DNA of 45,296 nucleotides from Mageeibacillus sp. UBA5436. GTDB taxonomy: Bacteria; Bacillota; Clostridia; Saccharofermentanales; DTU023. The notes under the pieces were generated by a model. The model saw only the letters and a list, made by a program, of their open reading frames with translations. It made no database searches and was not told the DNA's origin. Location of the stretch: contig DIRM01000018.1 in the NCBI GenBank assembly GCA_002427545.1, positions 38,665-83,960 of the forward strand, in the 5' to 3' direction. Positions 1 to 8,714 of the stretch are shown here, one piece after another. A program made the translations under genes and the position numbers. The stretch's first letter is position 1. Each line of letters begins with the position of its first letter.

Positions 1-31
1 CATGCAGGTTCAAGTCCTGTCATCCGCACCA
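1..31 (+). tRNA. tRNA 3' end (partial, probably tRNA-Leu)
   Basis: Only the last 31 bases lie in the window. They form the T arm (stem 4-8 with 16-20, one G-T pair, loop TTCAAGT), then the 3' acceptor strand CATCCGC, discriminator A and an encoded CCA at 29-31. The anticodon is outside the window. The implied 5' acceptor strand GCGGATG, the A discriminator and what may be the foot of a variable arm at 1-3 fit tRNA-Leu best. The identity is an inference; the tRNA 3' end itself is clear. Confidence 0.75.
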
Positions 32-51
32 TTTTTTTGAAAGGGGTCAAC

Positions 52-789
52 ATGAAAAAACTTTGTGATTTTCTTGCTATGACAGAGTTATTTGCAGGTC
101 TTAACCATAATGTCTATGTTGATTATTGTCAGAATACAAATGTACATTTGTTTTGGAAAGGTGAATTTATAGCAAGAGAAGGTGAAAAATCCTTCGGCGT
201 TGGCATTATAGTAGAAGGTCAAGTATCTAAACAAAAATATTCTGCGGATGGTGAATCAGCAACATTAGACTTACTAGAACCTGGCGATACATTTGGTGAA
301 GATTTAATTTTTGCTAAAGATAATCGATATAAATTTACTTTAGAAGCCGTATCTTCTGTAAAAGTGGTCTATGTTAAACAACAAGATCTCTATGAAATGA
401 TCAATCGCTCACCACATATGTTAACCAATTTACTTGGTTTATTATCAAATCATATTAATAATCAAAATAAGAGAATCTATACTTTATCACAAAGAACATT
501 AAGACAAAAAATATCTTCGTATTTGCTAGATCTTTTGGAACAGCAATTATCGGAAGATAATAAAACTTTAGATGAGGCATCTGAAATTGTTTCAACTCAA
601 GCCATAGAATTACCAGCTTCAAAAGAAGTCATCTCACGCTTATTAGCGATGCCACGTCCATCATTTTCAAGAGAATTAATTTCAATGGAAAAGGATGGTT
701 TGATTCGAGTTAGTGGTCGCGTTATTTGGTTGTCTGATTTAGCTGGTTTAGAAAGTGGCGTTATTGGAGATTTTGCACCTCTTGAATAA
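52..789 (+). CDS. Crp/Fnr-family transcriptional regulator
   Basis: A cytoplasmic DNA-binding regulator of 245 residues, a normal size for Crp/Fnr proteins. Residues about 10-125 form the cyclic-nucleotide-binding-type beta barrel, with the segments VEGQVSKQKYS and LEPGDTFGED. A dimerisation helix follows. A winged helix lies near 190-235, with RPSFSRELISMEKDGLI as recognition helix and turn. No cysteine cluster of the Fnr iron-sulfur type is seen. The ATG at 52 is chosen because GAAAGGGG (39-46) sits 5 bases upstream; an in-frame TTG at 37 would overlap that site. The gene starts 20 bases after a tRNA and 21 bases before fhs, so it is probably co-transcribed with both. Effector and regulon are unknown. 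Confidence 0.88.
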   Translation: MKKLCDFLAMTELFAGLNHNVYVDYCQNTNVHLFWKGEFIAREGEKSFGVGIIVEGQVSKQKYSADGESATLDLLEPGDTFGEDLIFAKDNRYKFTLEAVSSVKVVYVKQQDLYEMINRSPHMLTNLLGLLSNHINNQNKRIYTLSQRTLRQKISSYLLDLLEQQLSEDNKTLDEASEIVSTQAIELPASKEVISRLLAMPRPSFSRELISMEKDGLIRVSGRVIWLSDLAGLESGVIGDFAPLE

Positions 790-810
790 TCTATTTGCTA
801 GGAGGATCAC

Positions 811-2481
811 ATGTCATATTTATCTGATATTCAAATAGCCCAAGGCACAAAATTAAAATCTATTTTAGAAATCGCAAAGAATTCAAATATTCCGGAAGAC
901 AAAATTGAGGTTTACGGTAAGTATAAGGCAAAAATAGCACTTGACGCCATTCATCCAGACTATAAAAAGCATAAAATGATTTTGGTTACTGCTATTTCAC
1001 CTACTTCTGCGGGCGAGGGTAAAACTACTATAACCATTGGTTTAGGAGATGCTTTGAGACAAATCGGAAAAAAGTCTGCGATTGCTTTGCGTGAACCTTC
1101 ATTAGGTCCGGTATTTGGCATAAAAGGTGGTGCTGCAGGTGGTGGTTATGCACAAGCCTTACCTATGGAAGATTTGAATTTACATTTTACTGGTGATTTT
1201 CATGCAATCGGGGCAGCTAATAATTTATTAGCCGCTTTATTGGACAATCATATTCAGCAAGGCAATAGCTTGCAAATAGATACCCGCAATATTGTTTGGA
1301 AAAGATGTCTTGATATGAATGATCGTCAATTACGTCATATAGTTGATGGTCTCGGAAAAAAGACAGATGGAGTTCCTAGAGAAGATGGTTTTGATATAAC
1401 CGTAGCTTCTGAAGTTATGGCAGTATTATGTCTTTCAAATTCAATAGATGAACTTAAACAACGTTTGAAGAGAATGATTGTAGCCTATACCTTTGATAAT
1501 CAACCGATAACTGCTGGAGATTTAAAAGCAGAAGGAGCGATGGCAGTGCTCCTTAAAGATGCGATTCAGCCAAATTTGATTCAAACTATTGAAGGAACAC
1601 CTGTTTTTGTACATGGTGGACCGTTCGCAAATATTGCACATGGTTGTAATAGCATATTAGCGACGAAAATGGCGATGAGCTATCATGATTATACAATTAC
1701 AGAAGCAGGCTTTGGTTCTGATTTAGGAGCCGAAAAATTCTTTGATATTAAATGTCGTAATAATGACTTAAATCCTGATGCTGTTGTTTTAGTTGCTACA
1801 ATCCGGGCGCTTAAAAAACATGGTGGCATTGCAAATGTAGACTTAAATAAAGAAAATCTTAAAGCTCTTGAGGCTGGTTTACCTAATTTATTTAGACATA
1901 TCGAAGTCTTAACAAAAGTTTTTAAACAAAATGTTATTGTTGCTATTAATAAATTTCCTACCGATACAGCTGCAGAGATTTCATTAGTTGAAAAAGCTTG
2001 TCTTGATAAACAAATTCGTTTCTCTTTATCAGAAGTTTGGGGCAAAGGCGGACAAGGCGGTCTCGATTTAGCAGAACAAGTTGTTGAATTATGTAATGAA
2101 AAATCTAATTTAGAATTTGCTTATGATTTAAATGATTCATTAAAAACTAAAATGGAAAACATTTGTAAGAATGTTTATCATGCGGAGAAAGTAACTTTTA
2201 CGAAAATAGTAGAGAAAAAAATTAAACAAGCTGAAGATTTAGGATTTTCAAATCTTCCAATCTGCATGGCCAAAACACAATATTCTTTTTCTGATAATCC
2301 TAATCTTTTAGGTGCGCCTGATAACTTTGAGATAACGGTACGTGATATTCGAATATCTGCAGGAGCTGGATTTATTGTGGCTTTGACCGGTGATATTATG
2401 ACGATGCCAGGTCTTCCCAAAAAACCTGCTGCTGAAAATATTGATATTGATGAAAATGGTGTAATTCAAGGCTTAATGTAG
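811..2481 (+). CDS. fhs: Formate-tetrahydrofolate ligase
   Basis: Catalyses ATP-dependent ligation of formate to tetrahydrofolate, giving 10-formyl-THF for purines, initiator tRNA formylation or the methyl branch of acetogenesis. The 556-residue length is normal for the single-domain bacterial enzyme. The P-loop SPTSAGEGKTT is at about residues 64-74. Other family segments are REPSLGPVFGIKGGAAGGGYAQ, EAGFGSDLGAEKFFDIKCR and, near the C terminus, MTMPGLPKKPAAENID (each shorter than 20 residues or quoted in part). An AGGAGG lies just before the ATG. It is probably in one transcript with the preceding Crp-type gene. No cooH, folD or other C1 genes are nearby. Confidence 0.97.
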   Translation: MSYLSDIQIAQGTKLKSILEIAKNSNIPEDKIEVYGKYKAKIALDAIHPDYKKHKMILVTAISPTSAGEGKTTITIGLGDALRQIGKKSAIALREPSLGPVFGIKGGAAGGGYAQALPMEDLNLHFTGDFHAIGAANNLLAALLDNHIQQGNSLQIDTRNIVWKRCLDMNDRQLRHIVDGLGKKTDGVPREDGFDITVASEVMAVLCLSNSIDELKQRLKRMIVAYTFDNQPITAGDLKAEGAMAVLLKDAIQPNLIQTIEGTPVFVHGGPFANIAHGCNSILATKMAMSYHDYTITEAGFGSDLGAEKFFDIKCRNNDLNPDAVVLVATIRALKKHGGIANVDLNKENLKALEAGLPNLFRHIEVLTKVFKQNVIVAINKFPTDTAAEISLVEKACLDKQIRFSLSEVWGKGGQGGLDLAEQVVELCNEKSNLEFAYDLNDSLKTKMENICKNVYHAEKVTFTKIVEKKIKQAEDLGFSNLPICMAKTQYSFSDNPNLLGAPDNFEITVRDIRISAGAGFIVALTGDIMTMPGLPKKPAAENIDIDENGVIQGLM

Positions 2482-2518
2482 TATAATATACAAGAATAAG
2501 AATTATTTTTATGCATGT

Positions 2519-2548
2519 TTTACAAAAGTTACAATTTTGCTATATAAT
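2519..2548 (+). promoter_or_regulatory. SigA-type promoter for the PucR-like gene
   Basis: TTTACA (2519-2524), an 18-base spacer and TATAAT (2543-2548). Transcription would start near 2555, about 73 bases before the ATG at 2628. The match is 5/6 and 6/6 to consensus. No terminator is visible between fhs and this site, so read-through from fhs is also possible. Confidence 0.65.
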
Positions 2549-2627
2549 TGTAAAGATAAGACAATATTTGAACATAAGTCTCAGACAAATATCATGTAAA
2601 ATAAAAGAAATGACAGGAAGGTAGATC

Positions 2628-3785
2628 ATGGAAGTTATAAAAAGATGCATAGATTCAGCGTCACTTTTTTTAGATGCAACATTAGGGGCTGCCGATAAAG
2701 AGGGCAATATTTTCGCCTCTACAGATGATGAATTGATCGGTATAAAAGACAATTCTGTTAAACCATTTGTTTTATCTTCTGATGACAAAACAATTGCTGG
2801 TGGTAATACTTACATTAAAGTAAATCACGATCAGAAATTACAAGCTGTTATTTTTATTAAAGGTGCTGATGTTGTTTCGGCAAATTATTTGGAACTCTTA
2901 GCAAGCTGGATAGATTCAGCCATGAAAGAAAAAAATGTAGAAGAGGAAGGAGAAGGTTTTTTAAAAAATGTTCTCTTAGAAAATGAATTACCAGGAGATA
3001 TTCCTCTTAAAGCAAGAGAGTATAGAATTCCTTATACTTATACGCGACAAGCCTTACTCCTTAGTTTTAAAGAGAATTATACCATTGAAGTAAAAACTAT
3101 TATTAACGAAATCTTACAACCAGATTATTCGTTTTATATTTTAGGAATGGACGAGAAACATCTAGTCATTATTTTAGATTTGGGAAAATTTGAATCAACC
3201 GAAGAATTGCTTAATGAACATGGCGAAGAGGATGATAATAAAGAATTACAAATTATTAATGAGATTCCTAAAAAATTATATGATGGTTTTAGTGAAAAAT
3301 TACAAGAACCAGACTTACATATCGGAGTTGGTCTTATCGTTAAAACTTTAAAAGATATTCCTAAATCATATCGTGAAGCATCATTGGCTTTAACAGTAGG
3401 AAAAATATTCGAATCAGATAAAAAAATTATGCGCTACAATAAATTAGGTCTTGGCAGACTTATTTATCAATTGCCGCCTACTTTATGTCAGATGTTCCTA
3501 GCAGAAGTATTTGAAGATGATACGTATGAGCAATTAGATGCAGAAACTTTATTAACAATAGATAAATTCTTTGAAAATAGTTTAAATGGTTCAGAAACAT
3601 CTAGACAATTATTTGTTCACAGAAATACTTTAGTATATCGTTTGGATAAGGTTGAAAAAATAACGGGACTTGATCTTCGTTCATTTGACGATGCTGTTCT
3701 TTTTAAATTGGCATCTATGGTTAGAAAATATCTAGAGTCATTAGAAACCGATGGAACATTTAATCCAACCAGTAATAGATGGTGA
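2628..3785 (+). CDS. PucR/CdaR-type helix-turn-helix regulator
   Basis: A 385-residue protein. The recognisable part is the C-terminal PucR-type HTH, residues about 315-375: FFENSLNGSETSRQLFVHR, then NTLVYRLDKVEKITGLDLR. The middle third (about 100-300) resembles the GGDEF-like sensory region of CdaR-type activators, including DLHIGVGL and SYREASLAL. The N-terminal 90 residues may be a ligand-binding domain. The family usually activates metabolic genes in response to small molecules. The ligand and target cannot be read here. The gene has its own promoter and stops 17 bases before ftsE, so it may be co-transcribed with the ftsEX block. Confidence 0.82.
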   Translation: MEVIKRCIDSASLFLDATLGAADKEGNIFASTDDELIGIKDNSVKPFVLSSDDKTIAGGNTYIKVNHDQKLQAVIFIKGADVVSANYLELLASWIDSAMKEKNVEEEGEGFLKNVLLENELPGDIPLKAREYRIPYTYTRQALLLSFKENYTIEVKTIINEILQPDYSFYILGMDEKHLVIILDLGKFESTEELLNEHGEEDDNKELQIINEIPKKLYDGFSEKLQEPDLHIGVGLIVKTLKDIPKSYREASLALTVGKIFESDKKIMRYNKLGLGRLIYQLPPTLCQMFLAEVFEDDTYEQLDAETLLTIDKFFENSLNGSETSRQLFVHRNTLVYRLDKVEKITGLDLRSFDDAVLFKLASMVRKYLESLETDGTFNPTSNRW

Positions 3786-3802
3786 GATTGGAGAAATAAC
3801 TT

Positions 3803-4882
3803 GTGATTGAATTTAGAAATGTCACAAAAACGTATCCCAATGGAGCACATGCTCTAAAACACATAAACTTTAAAATAAAGAACGGTGAATTTGTCTTTTG
3901 CATTGGCGAAAGTGGAGCGGGGAAATCAACATTAATTAAATTATTAACTTGTGAAGAAAGACCCAATGAAGGAACTGTTATATTAGGTAATTATGAAGTC
4001 AATCGTTTGCAAAAACGATTGATTCCTAATTTAAGGCGAAAAATCGGCATGATATTTCAGGACTTCCGTTTAATTGAAACGAAAACTGTCTTTGAAAATG
4101 TTGCTTTTGCCTTAGAAATTGTAGGAGCATCACCTATTACGATTAAAAGACGCGTAAATATGGTTTTGAGTGTAGTTGGTTTAAAAGAAAAAGCTAATAG
4201 CTACCCCTCTGAATTATCTGGCGGCGAAGCACAAAGAGTTGGTGTCGCAAGAGCAATGATAAACAATCCTAAATTAATTGTTGCTGATGAACCAACTGGT
4301 AATCTTGATCCTTCAAATGGTGAATCAATTCTAGCTTTATTAGAAGAAATCAATTTAGCTGGTACAACTGTCATATGTTGCACACATGATGTGGGCTTAG
4401 TTAATATGATGAAAAAACGTGTTCTTCAATTAGATCATGGTGAGCTAATTCGTGATGAAGATGAAGCTGTTTATGATAAAGATGCTAAAAAAGAAAAAGA
4501 CTTAACATTTGAACGTAGCGATAAAGAGATCGAAGAAATGGATCGAGCTATTTTTGAAGCCTTTAATTATGATCAAAAGGACAAACAGAATAGACGAAAT
4601 ATTAGATCGAAACAAATTAAAAATCGTTTGGATGCAGATTCACGTAAACGTAAAAATCGTATGTCTTTAGCAGAAAGAATAACAGGAATGCGCTTGTTGG
4701 CTGAGACAATGAATGAAGAAACAAATCATTTGGATTCTACAACACAATCCTCAGAGGATTCTTTAAATAGAGCAAAAGATGATATACTCGATCTCATGGA
4801 AAAAAAAGACAATAAGATAAATTATGACAAAAAAGATGTAGCAGCTCAACATTTTGAAAATGAGGATGATTATGAATACTAA
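3803..4882 (+). CDS. ftsE: Cell-division ABC transporter ATPase FtsE, long C-terminal tail
   Basis: The ATPase of the FtsEX complex, which transmits ATP hydrolysis across the membrane to activate peptidoglycan hydrolases at division or elongation sites. The start is GTG with GGAG (3790-3793) 9 bases upstream. Residues 1 to about 215 are a standard FtsE: Walker A GESGAGKST near residue 36, signature LSGGEAQR near 138, Walker B LIVADEPTGNLDP. FtsE is normally about 225-230 residues. This one continues in the same frame to 359 with a highly charged, partly helical tail rich in K, R, E and D. It overlaps ftsX by 11 bases, indicating translational coupling. The tail has no domain I recognise. Confidence 0.95.
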   Translation: MIEFRNVTKTYPNGAHALKHINFKIKNGEFVFCIGESGAGKSTLIKLLTCEERPNEGTVILGNYEVNRLQKRLIPNLRRKIGMIFQDFRLIETKTVFENVAFALEIVGASPITIKRRVNMVLSVVGLKEKANSYPSELSGGEAQRVGVARAMINNPKLIVADEPTGNLDPSNGESILALLEEINLAGTTVICCTHDVGLVNMMKKRVLQLDHGELIRDEDEAVYDKDAKKEKDLTFERSDKEIEEMDRAIFEAFNYDQKDKQNRRNIRSKQIKNRLDADSRKRKNRMSLAERITGMRLLAETMNEETNHLDSTTQSSEDSLNRAKDDILDLMEKKDNKINYDKKDVAAQHFENEDDYEY

Positions 4883-5765
4883 GCGTTTTATATATGCTTT
4901 TAGAGATGGTTTTGTCAATTGTAATCGTCATCCTCTAGTACTAGTTGCTTCAATTACAACGATGATGCTTTTATTGTTAATTGGTAGCACTTTTGCAGGG
5001 TTTGCCATTAATTTAAGGCATTTAGTTGAAGTTGCTGGGCAAGAACCACCAATAGAAATCATGTTCAAAGCTGATATTAATTCGGCAGAGGCTGTTAATG
5101 TCGATCAACAATTAGAAGAAAATTCAGACGTAGTTTATCATAATCTTAATACTCCGGAAGAGAATTATAAGATCTTTGTTGATTCAATGGGAAAAGATCA
5201 ACTATTTGAAGATTTTGAATATGAAGATCGCATTCCATATACCATTAATGTTCGTTTAGCTGATCCTGCATTAGGCACTGAATTTAAAGAAAATCTGCTT
5301 AAAAATCCAAATATAAAAGATGTTTATATGGAAGATGAATTAATGCTTTTATTAAATAATCTTATGCATGGCGTTACAACAGCTTCTATTGTTATTATGG
5401 CGATTTTAGGTTTAATTACAATTTTTATAATTTCTAACATGGTTCGTATTGCCGCTTTGGCAAGATCACATGAAATTAATATTATGAAATACCTTGGTGC
5501 GACCAATTCATATATTCGGATTCCTTTTGTTGTACAAGGTTTAATAGTGGGGTTGGCAGGTTCTGTCATTTCGTCTATAATATTTACCGTTTTATATAAT
5601 CTGATTTATCAACATTTTGGTGATGATATCTTAAATCGAGCCTCATTTGCTTTAATTCCTAGCGGAACTATTGTTCCTTGGATTGTAATTGGAAGCATTG
5701 TGTTGGGATTGTTGATTGGTGGTTTATTTAGTGGACTAGCAGTCAGGAAACATGTTGATGTATAG
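4872..5765 (+). CDS. ftsX: Cell-division ABC transporter permease FtsX
   Basis: The membrane partner of FtsE. About 297 residues with the FtsX layout: cytoplasmic N terminus, first membrane helix (ASITTMMLLLLIGSTFAGF), an extracellular domain of about 120 residues that in the family contacts the hydrolase, then three membrane helices, ending in the basic RKHVDV. The ATG at 4872 is preferred over upstream TTG/ATG codons because GAGG at 4862-4865 lies 6 bases before it. The start is inside the 3' end of ftsE. The following secreted M23 protein is the likely partner that FtsX activates. Confidence 0.94.
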   Translation: MNTKRFIYAFRDGFVNCNRHPLVLVASITTMMLLLLIGSTFAGFAINLRHLVEVAGQEPPIEIMFKADINSAEAVNVDQQLEENSDVVYHNLNTPEENYKIFVDSMGKDQLFEDFEYEDRIPYTINVRLADPALGTEFKENLLKNPNIKDVYMEDELMLLLNNLMHGVTTASIVIMAILGLITIFIISNMVRIAALARSHEINIMKYLGATNSYIRIPFVVQGLIVGLAGSVISSIIFTVLYNLIYQHFGDDILNRASFALIPSGTIVPWIVIGSIVLGLLIGGLFSGLAVRKHVDV

Positions 5766-5766
5766 T

Positions 5767-5784
5767 AAACCAATATTTTGGTTT
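5767..5784. repeat. Inverted repeat AAACCAA-TATT-TTGGTTT
   Basis: A perfect 7-bp inverted repeat with a 4-base centre, in the 38-base gap between ftsX and the M23 gene, ending 19 bases before the M23 start. A very similar palindrome sits upstream of adk (21911-21931). There is no T tract, so it is not an obvious terminator. It could be an operator or an mRNA hairpin. Confidence 0.6.
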
Positions 5785-5803
5785 TGAAATAAGGAGAGAA
5801 AAA

Positions 5804-7201
5804 ATGCAAGCAAAGAAATCAATTAAGAATAAGAAAGTGATCATTAAACTTCTTTTATTTTCTTTATTAATTGGGATATTTGCCTTTATCCCTAATGTAT
5901 CAGTTCAAGCAGATGAATTAGCTGATATTGAAGCGGAGATAGATGAATTATCATTAAGCCAGAGTGAACTGGCAGCAAAAAAAGAACAATGTGAATTAGA
6001 TTTAGCAGATTTAGAGTCTAGAAAAGGAGATTCTGAAAATAATTTAAGTTGGCTCAATTCACGTAGCGAAGAGCAACAAAATGCTTATGAAACTTTAAAA
6101 TATAGACAAGACAATATCTTAGATATGCAAAAAACATCTTTGGCAAACTTAGAACAAGCTAAAGAAAACTTTCAAGTAAAGCTAGATCAATATGGTGACC
6201 GAATTGAAACGATGTTTGGTATGCAACAAAAATCTATTCTTGAATTATTATTAGAAGCAGATAGTCTTGAAGGATTTTTTACATCTGTAAAATTTATGAG
6301 AATTATTACAGACGATGATGAAGCTGCTCTGGATGACTTAATAGAAGAACAACAAAAATTAGTTGATTTAACTGAATCAACCCAAGAAAACATAGAAGCA
6401 AATGAAGAAGAGCTAAATGAAATTCAATCTTATTTGGATAGCATTGAAGAAGATATTAATTTTGAAGTAGATCAGATTTCTTATCTTAATACAAGCATTT
6501 CAGATGTAAATGAAGAAATTGATACCTATGCTGCAATGAAGGGTGAAGTTGATGCGATAATGGCGGAAGCTCAAATTACTGCAGATGCGGTTAGAGCCCA
6601 AATGGAAGCAGAAGCTGAGGCTGAAAAACAACGTCAGGCAGAGGCAGAAGCAGAACAACAACGTCAGGCAGAAGCTGCGGCTAAAGCTGAAGATGAAATA
6701 CAGACAAATACTTCTCAAACAAATAATGACAATACAGTGGATCAATCCCCTTCGACAGATCAACCAGAACAATCAGCGCCTACGGAATCATCTCCTGTAT
6801 ATACTGGGGGCGGATTTGCTTGGCCTGTACCTGGATACTATTCCATTTCATCATATTATGGACCTCGTTCTTTTATAATGAATGGTGCGCCTTATTCTGA
6901 TTTCCATACTGGCGTTGATATTCCTGCGCCAACTGGAACCGCATTCGTTGCTCCAACTAGTGGTATTATTTCTTATGTTGGTGCAATTTCAGTAGGTGGC
7001 AATGCTGTAATTATCGATATCGGTAATGGTATATCAGTTTTAGGCTGTCATTTAAGTGGTTTTAATTGCAGTGTAGGACAAGTAGTAAATGCTGGTGATG
7101 TTGTAGGATTTGTAGGTAGTACAGGTTTTTCAACTGGAGCACATTTGCATTTTGAAATTCAAGTGAATGGTTCATCGGTTGATCCCCTTGGCTATTTATA
7201 A
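5804..7201 (+). CDS. Secreted coiled-coil M23 family peptidase (EnvC/PcsB-like FtsEX partner)
   Basis: A 465-residue exported murein hydrolase. Residues 1-36 are a Sec signal peptide (basic start, hydrophobic core, likely cut after VQA). Residues about 37-250 are a long coiled coil. A low-complexity linker (265-335) first repeats AEAEKQRQ-like units, then is rich in N, Q, T, S and P. The C-terminal LytM/M23 domain keeps the metal and catalytic residues: H368, D372, H416, and the HLH pair H447/H449, so the enzyme should be active. The coiled-coil-plus-hydrolase plan and its place directly after ftsX point to an FtsEX-activated enzyme, like EnvC, CwlO or PcsB in role. RBS AAGGAGAG precedes the ATG. 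Confidence 0.92.
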   Translation: MQAKKSIKNKKVIIKLLLFSLLIGIFAFIPNVSVQADELADIEAEIDELSLSQSELAAKKEQCELDLADLESRKGDSENNLSWLNSRSEEQQNAYETLKYRQDNILDMQKTSLANLEQAKENFQVKLDQYGDRIETMFGMQQKSILELLLEADSLEGFFTSVKFMRIITDDDEAALDDLIEEQQKLVDLTESTQENIEANEEELNEIQSYLDSIEEDINFEVDQISYLNTSISDVNEEIDTYAAMKGEVDAIMAEAQITADAVRAQMEAEAEAEKQRQAEAEAEQQRQAEAAAKAEDEIQTNTSQTNNDNTVDQSPSTDQPEQSAPTESSPVYTGGGFAWPVPGYYSISSYYGPRSFIMNGAPYSDFHTGVDIPAPTGTAFVAPTSGIISYVGAISVGGNAVIIDIGNGISVLGCHLSGFNCSVGQVVNAGDVVGFVGSTGFSTGAHLHFEIQVNGSSVDPLGYL

Positions 7202-7283
7202 AAACTCTTTTTTAAAATATTAATTTATATTTGATTATTGAAAAAAAGATGGTTCGTTTTTAATATAATCGTCAGGTGTTATA

Positions 7284-8666
7284 ATGCAAGAAAATCAAAA
7301 TGATAAACAATATAATCCATATACCAATCATTCAAACAATTATTATCAAGCTGATGAGATAATTCCGCAAAATAATCAAACACCAAATAAAAAAGAAAAG
7401 AAAAAAGATATTTGGGGTTATATTTTGGTTTCAGGAATTTCTATTTTATTAACAGCTAGTATATTTATTGTGTACATTGCTAGCGGCCTTAGTCAATCAT
7501 TAAACCAAGTGTATATAGATTCTGATAATGGCATATTTAAAGAAGAAAACATTGATTCTGACATTTCAGCAGATTCAGACAATTCTGCTATGAAAAAATT
7601 CAATACGATTAGAGATTTAATATTAGATAATTATTATGAAAAATTATCTAAAAATGAAATTATTGAAGCAATGACTTTGGGCATGTTAGAAAACTTAGGT
7701 AGTCCTTATACTTTTTATCTTTCACCTGAAGAAGTTGAACAAATGGAAGATTCGATGTCTGGTGCATATAGCGGCATTGGTGCAACAGTTGAAAAGGTTG
7801 ATGATCATTATCAAGTAAGTGACCTAGTTGAAGATTCTCCTGCAGATAAAGCAGGTATATTAATAAATGATATTTTTGTTAGTATTGATGGTTATTCAGC
7901 TGACGGTTATGAGGATGTTTCGGCCTTAGCAGCAGATATTCGTGGAGAAAAAGGTACCACTGTTGAAATACAAATATTACGACCATCTGAGAATAAAAGA
8001 TATACATTTACTGTGGAACGAAAAGAAATTACAAATTCCAACATTCATGCAAAAATGTTAGATGATAATATTGGCTATGTAAGGATCACTAGTTTTAATG
8101 ACGGAGTTAGCGATAATTTTATTGAAGCAATGGATCAATTACAAAAAGAAGGTGCTAAAAATGTCATTTTTGATTTGCGCAATAATGGTGGTGGCTATGT
8201 TGATGAAGTTTTAGATATGCTTGATTATCTTTTGCCCGAAGGTCTTTTAATAACAGAAGTTGGAAGAAGAGATGGCAAAGATTTTGAAGTCGAAGAATAC
8301 TCAGATGAATATATGGGTGTTCCAGAAGATATGAAATATGTTTGCTTAATTAATCAAAATTCAGCATCAGCAAGTGAATTATTTTCAGGATGTTTGCGAG
8401 ATTGGGGAAAAGCTCAATTAGTGGGTGAGAAATCTTTTGGTAAAGGTGTCGGAACCATTACTAAATTTTTAAATGATGGATCCGCTGTTCAAATTACAAA
8501 CTTCTATTACAATTTACCTAATGGTGAAAATATCGATGGCGAAGGCTTAGAGCCTGATTATTTAGTTGAACTACCTGAAGATGTAAAAAACGTCATTGTT
8601 TCTCGAATTAATTTAGAACAAGATTTACAATTAAAAAAAGCTATCGAAATTTTAGAAAAAGATTAA
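7284..8666 (+). CDS. C-terminal processing protease, S41 family (CtpA-like)
   Basis: A membrane-anchored serine protease of 460 residues. A polar 40-residue N terminus is followed by one membrane helix (about 44-67), then an extracytoplasmic part with a PDZ domain near 155-245 (SGIGATVEK, DSPADKAGILINDIF). The S41 catalytic domain follows. The motif NSASASELFSG gives the likely nucleophile S362, and SFGKGVG gives the base K387; the 25-residue spacing is as in CtpA/Prc. Such proteases trim cell-wall enzymes or signalling proteins. It follows the M23 gene by 82 bases. The RBS is weak (AGGTG, 7275-7279). The intergenic TATAAT at 7264-7269 lacks a good -35 element. Confidence 0.92.
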   Translation: MQENQNDKQYNPYTNHSNNYYQADEIIPQNNQTPNKKEKKKDIWGYILVSGISILLTASIFIVYIASGLSQSLNQVYIDSDNGIFKEENIDSDISADSDNSAMKKFNTIRDLILDNYYEKLSKNEIIEAMTLGMLENLGSPYTFYLSPEEVEQMEDSMSGAYSGIGATVEKVDDHYQVSDLVEDSPADKAGILINDIFVSIDGYSADGYEDVSALAADIRGEKGTTVEIQILRPSENKRYTFTVERKEITNSNIHAKMLDDNIGYVRITSFNDGVSDNFIEAMDQLQKEGAKNVIFDLRNNGGGYVDEVLDMLDYLLPEGLLITEVGRRDGKDFEVEEYSDEYMGVPEDMKYVCLINQNSASASELFSGCLRDWGKAQLVGEKSFGKGVGTITKFLNDGSAVQITNFYYNLPNGENIDGEGLEPDYLVELPEDVKNVIVSRINLEQDLQLKKAIEILEKD

Positions 8667-8714
8667 AACATAAATTTTTATGATTTTAAATTCATATTAA
8701 GGGATTCTATAAAA

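Noticed and set aside
1689..2420. Minus-strand frames inside fhs
   Set aside because: fhs is fully conserved in its own frame; the antisense frames lack ribosome binding sites and recognisable motifs.
4440..4882. FtsE tail as a product of a frameshift
   Set aside because: The tail uses the same low-GC codon style, reads through to the expected overlap with ftsX and shows no competing frame with domain signal, so it is treated as a real extension.
6500..6878. Overlapping frames on both strands within the M23 gene
   Set aside because: They arise from the repetitive Ala/Glu/Gln-coding linker; the M23 frame is complete and has signal peptide and catalytic residues.
7264..7269. TATAAT before the ctpA-like gene as a promoter
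   Set aside because: The best upstream hexamer (TTGAAA, 7238-7243) is 20 bases away, and the start would leave fewer than 10 bases before the ATG.
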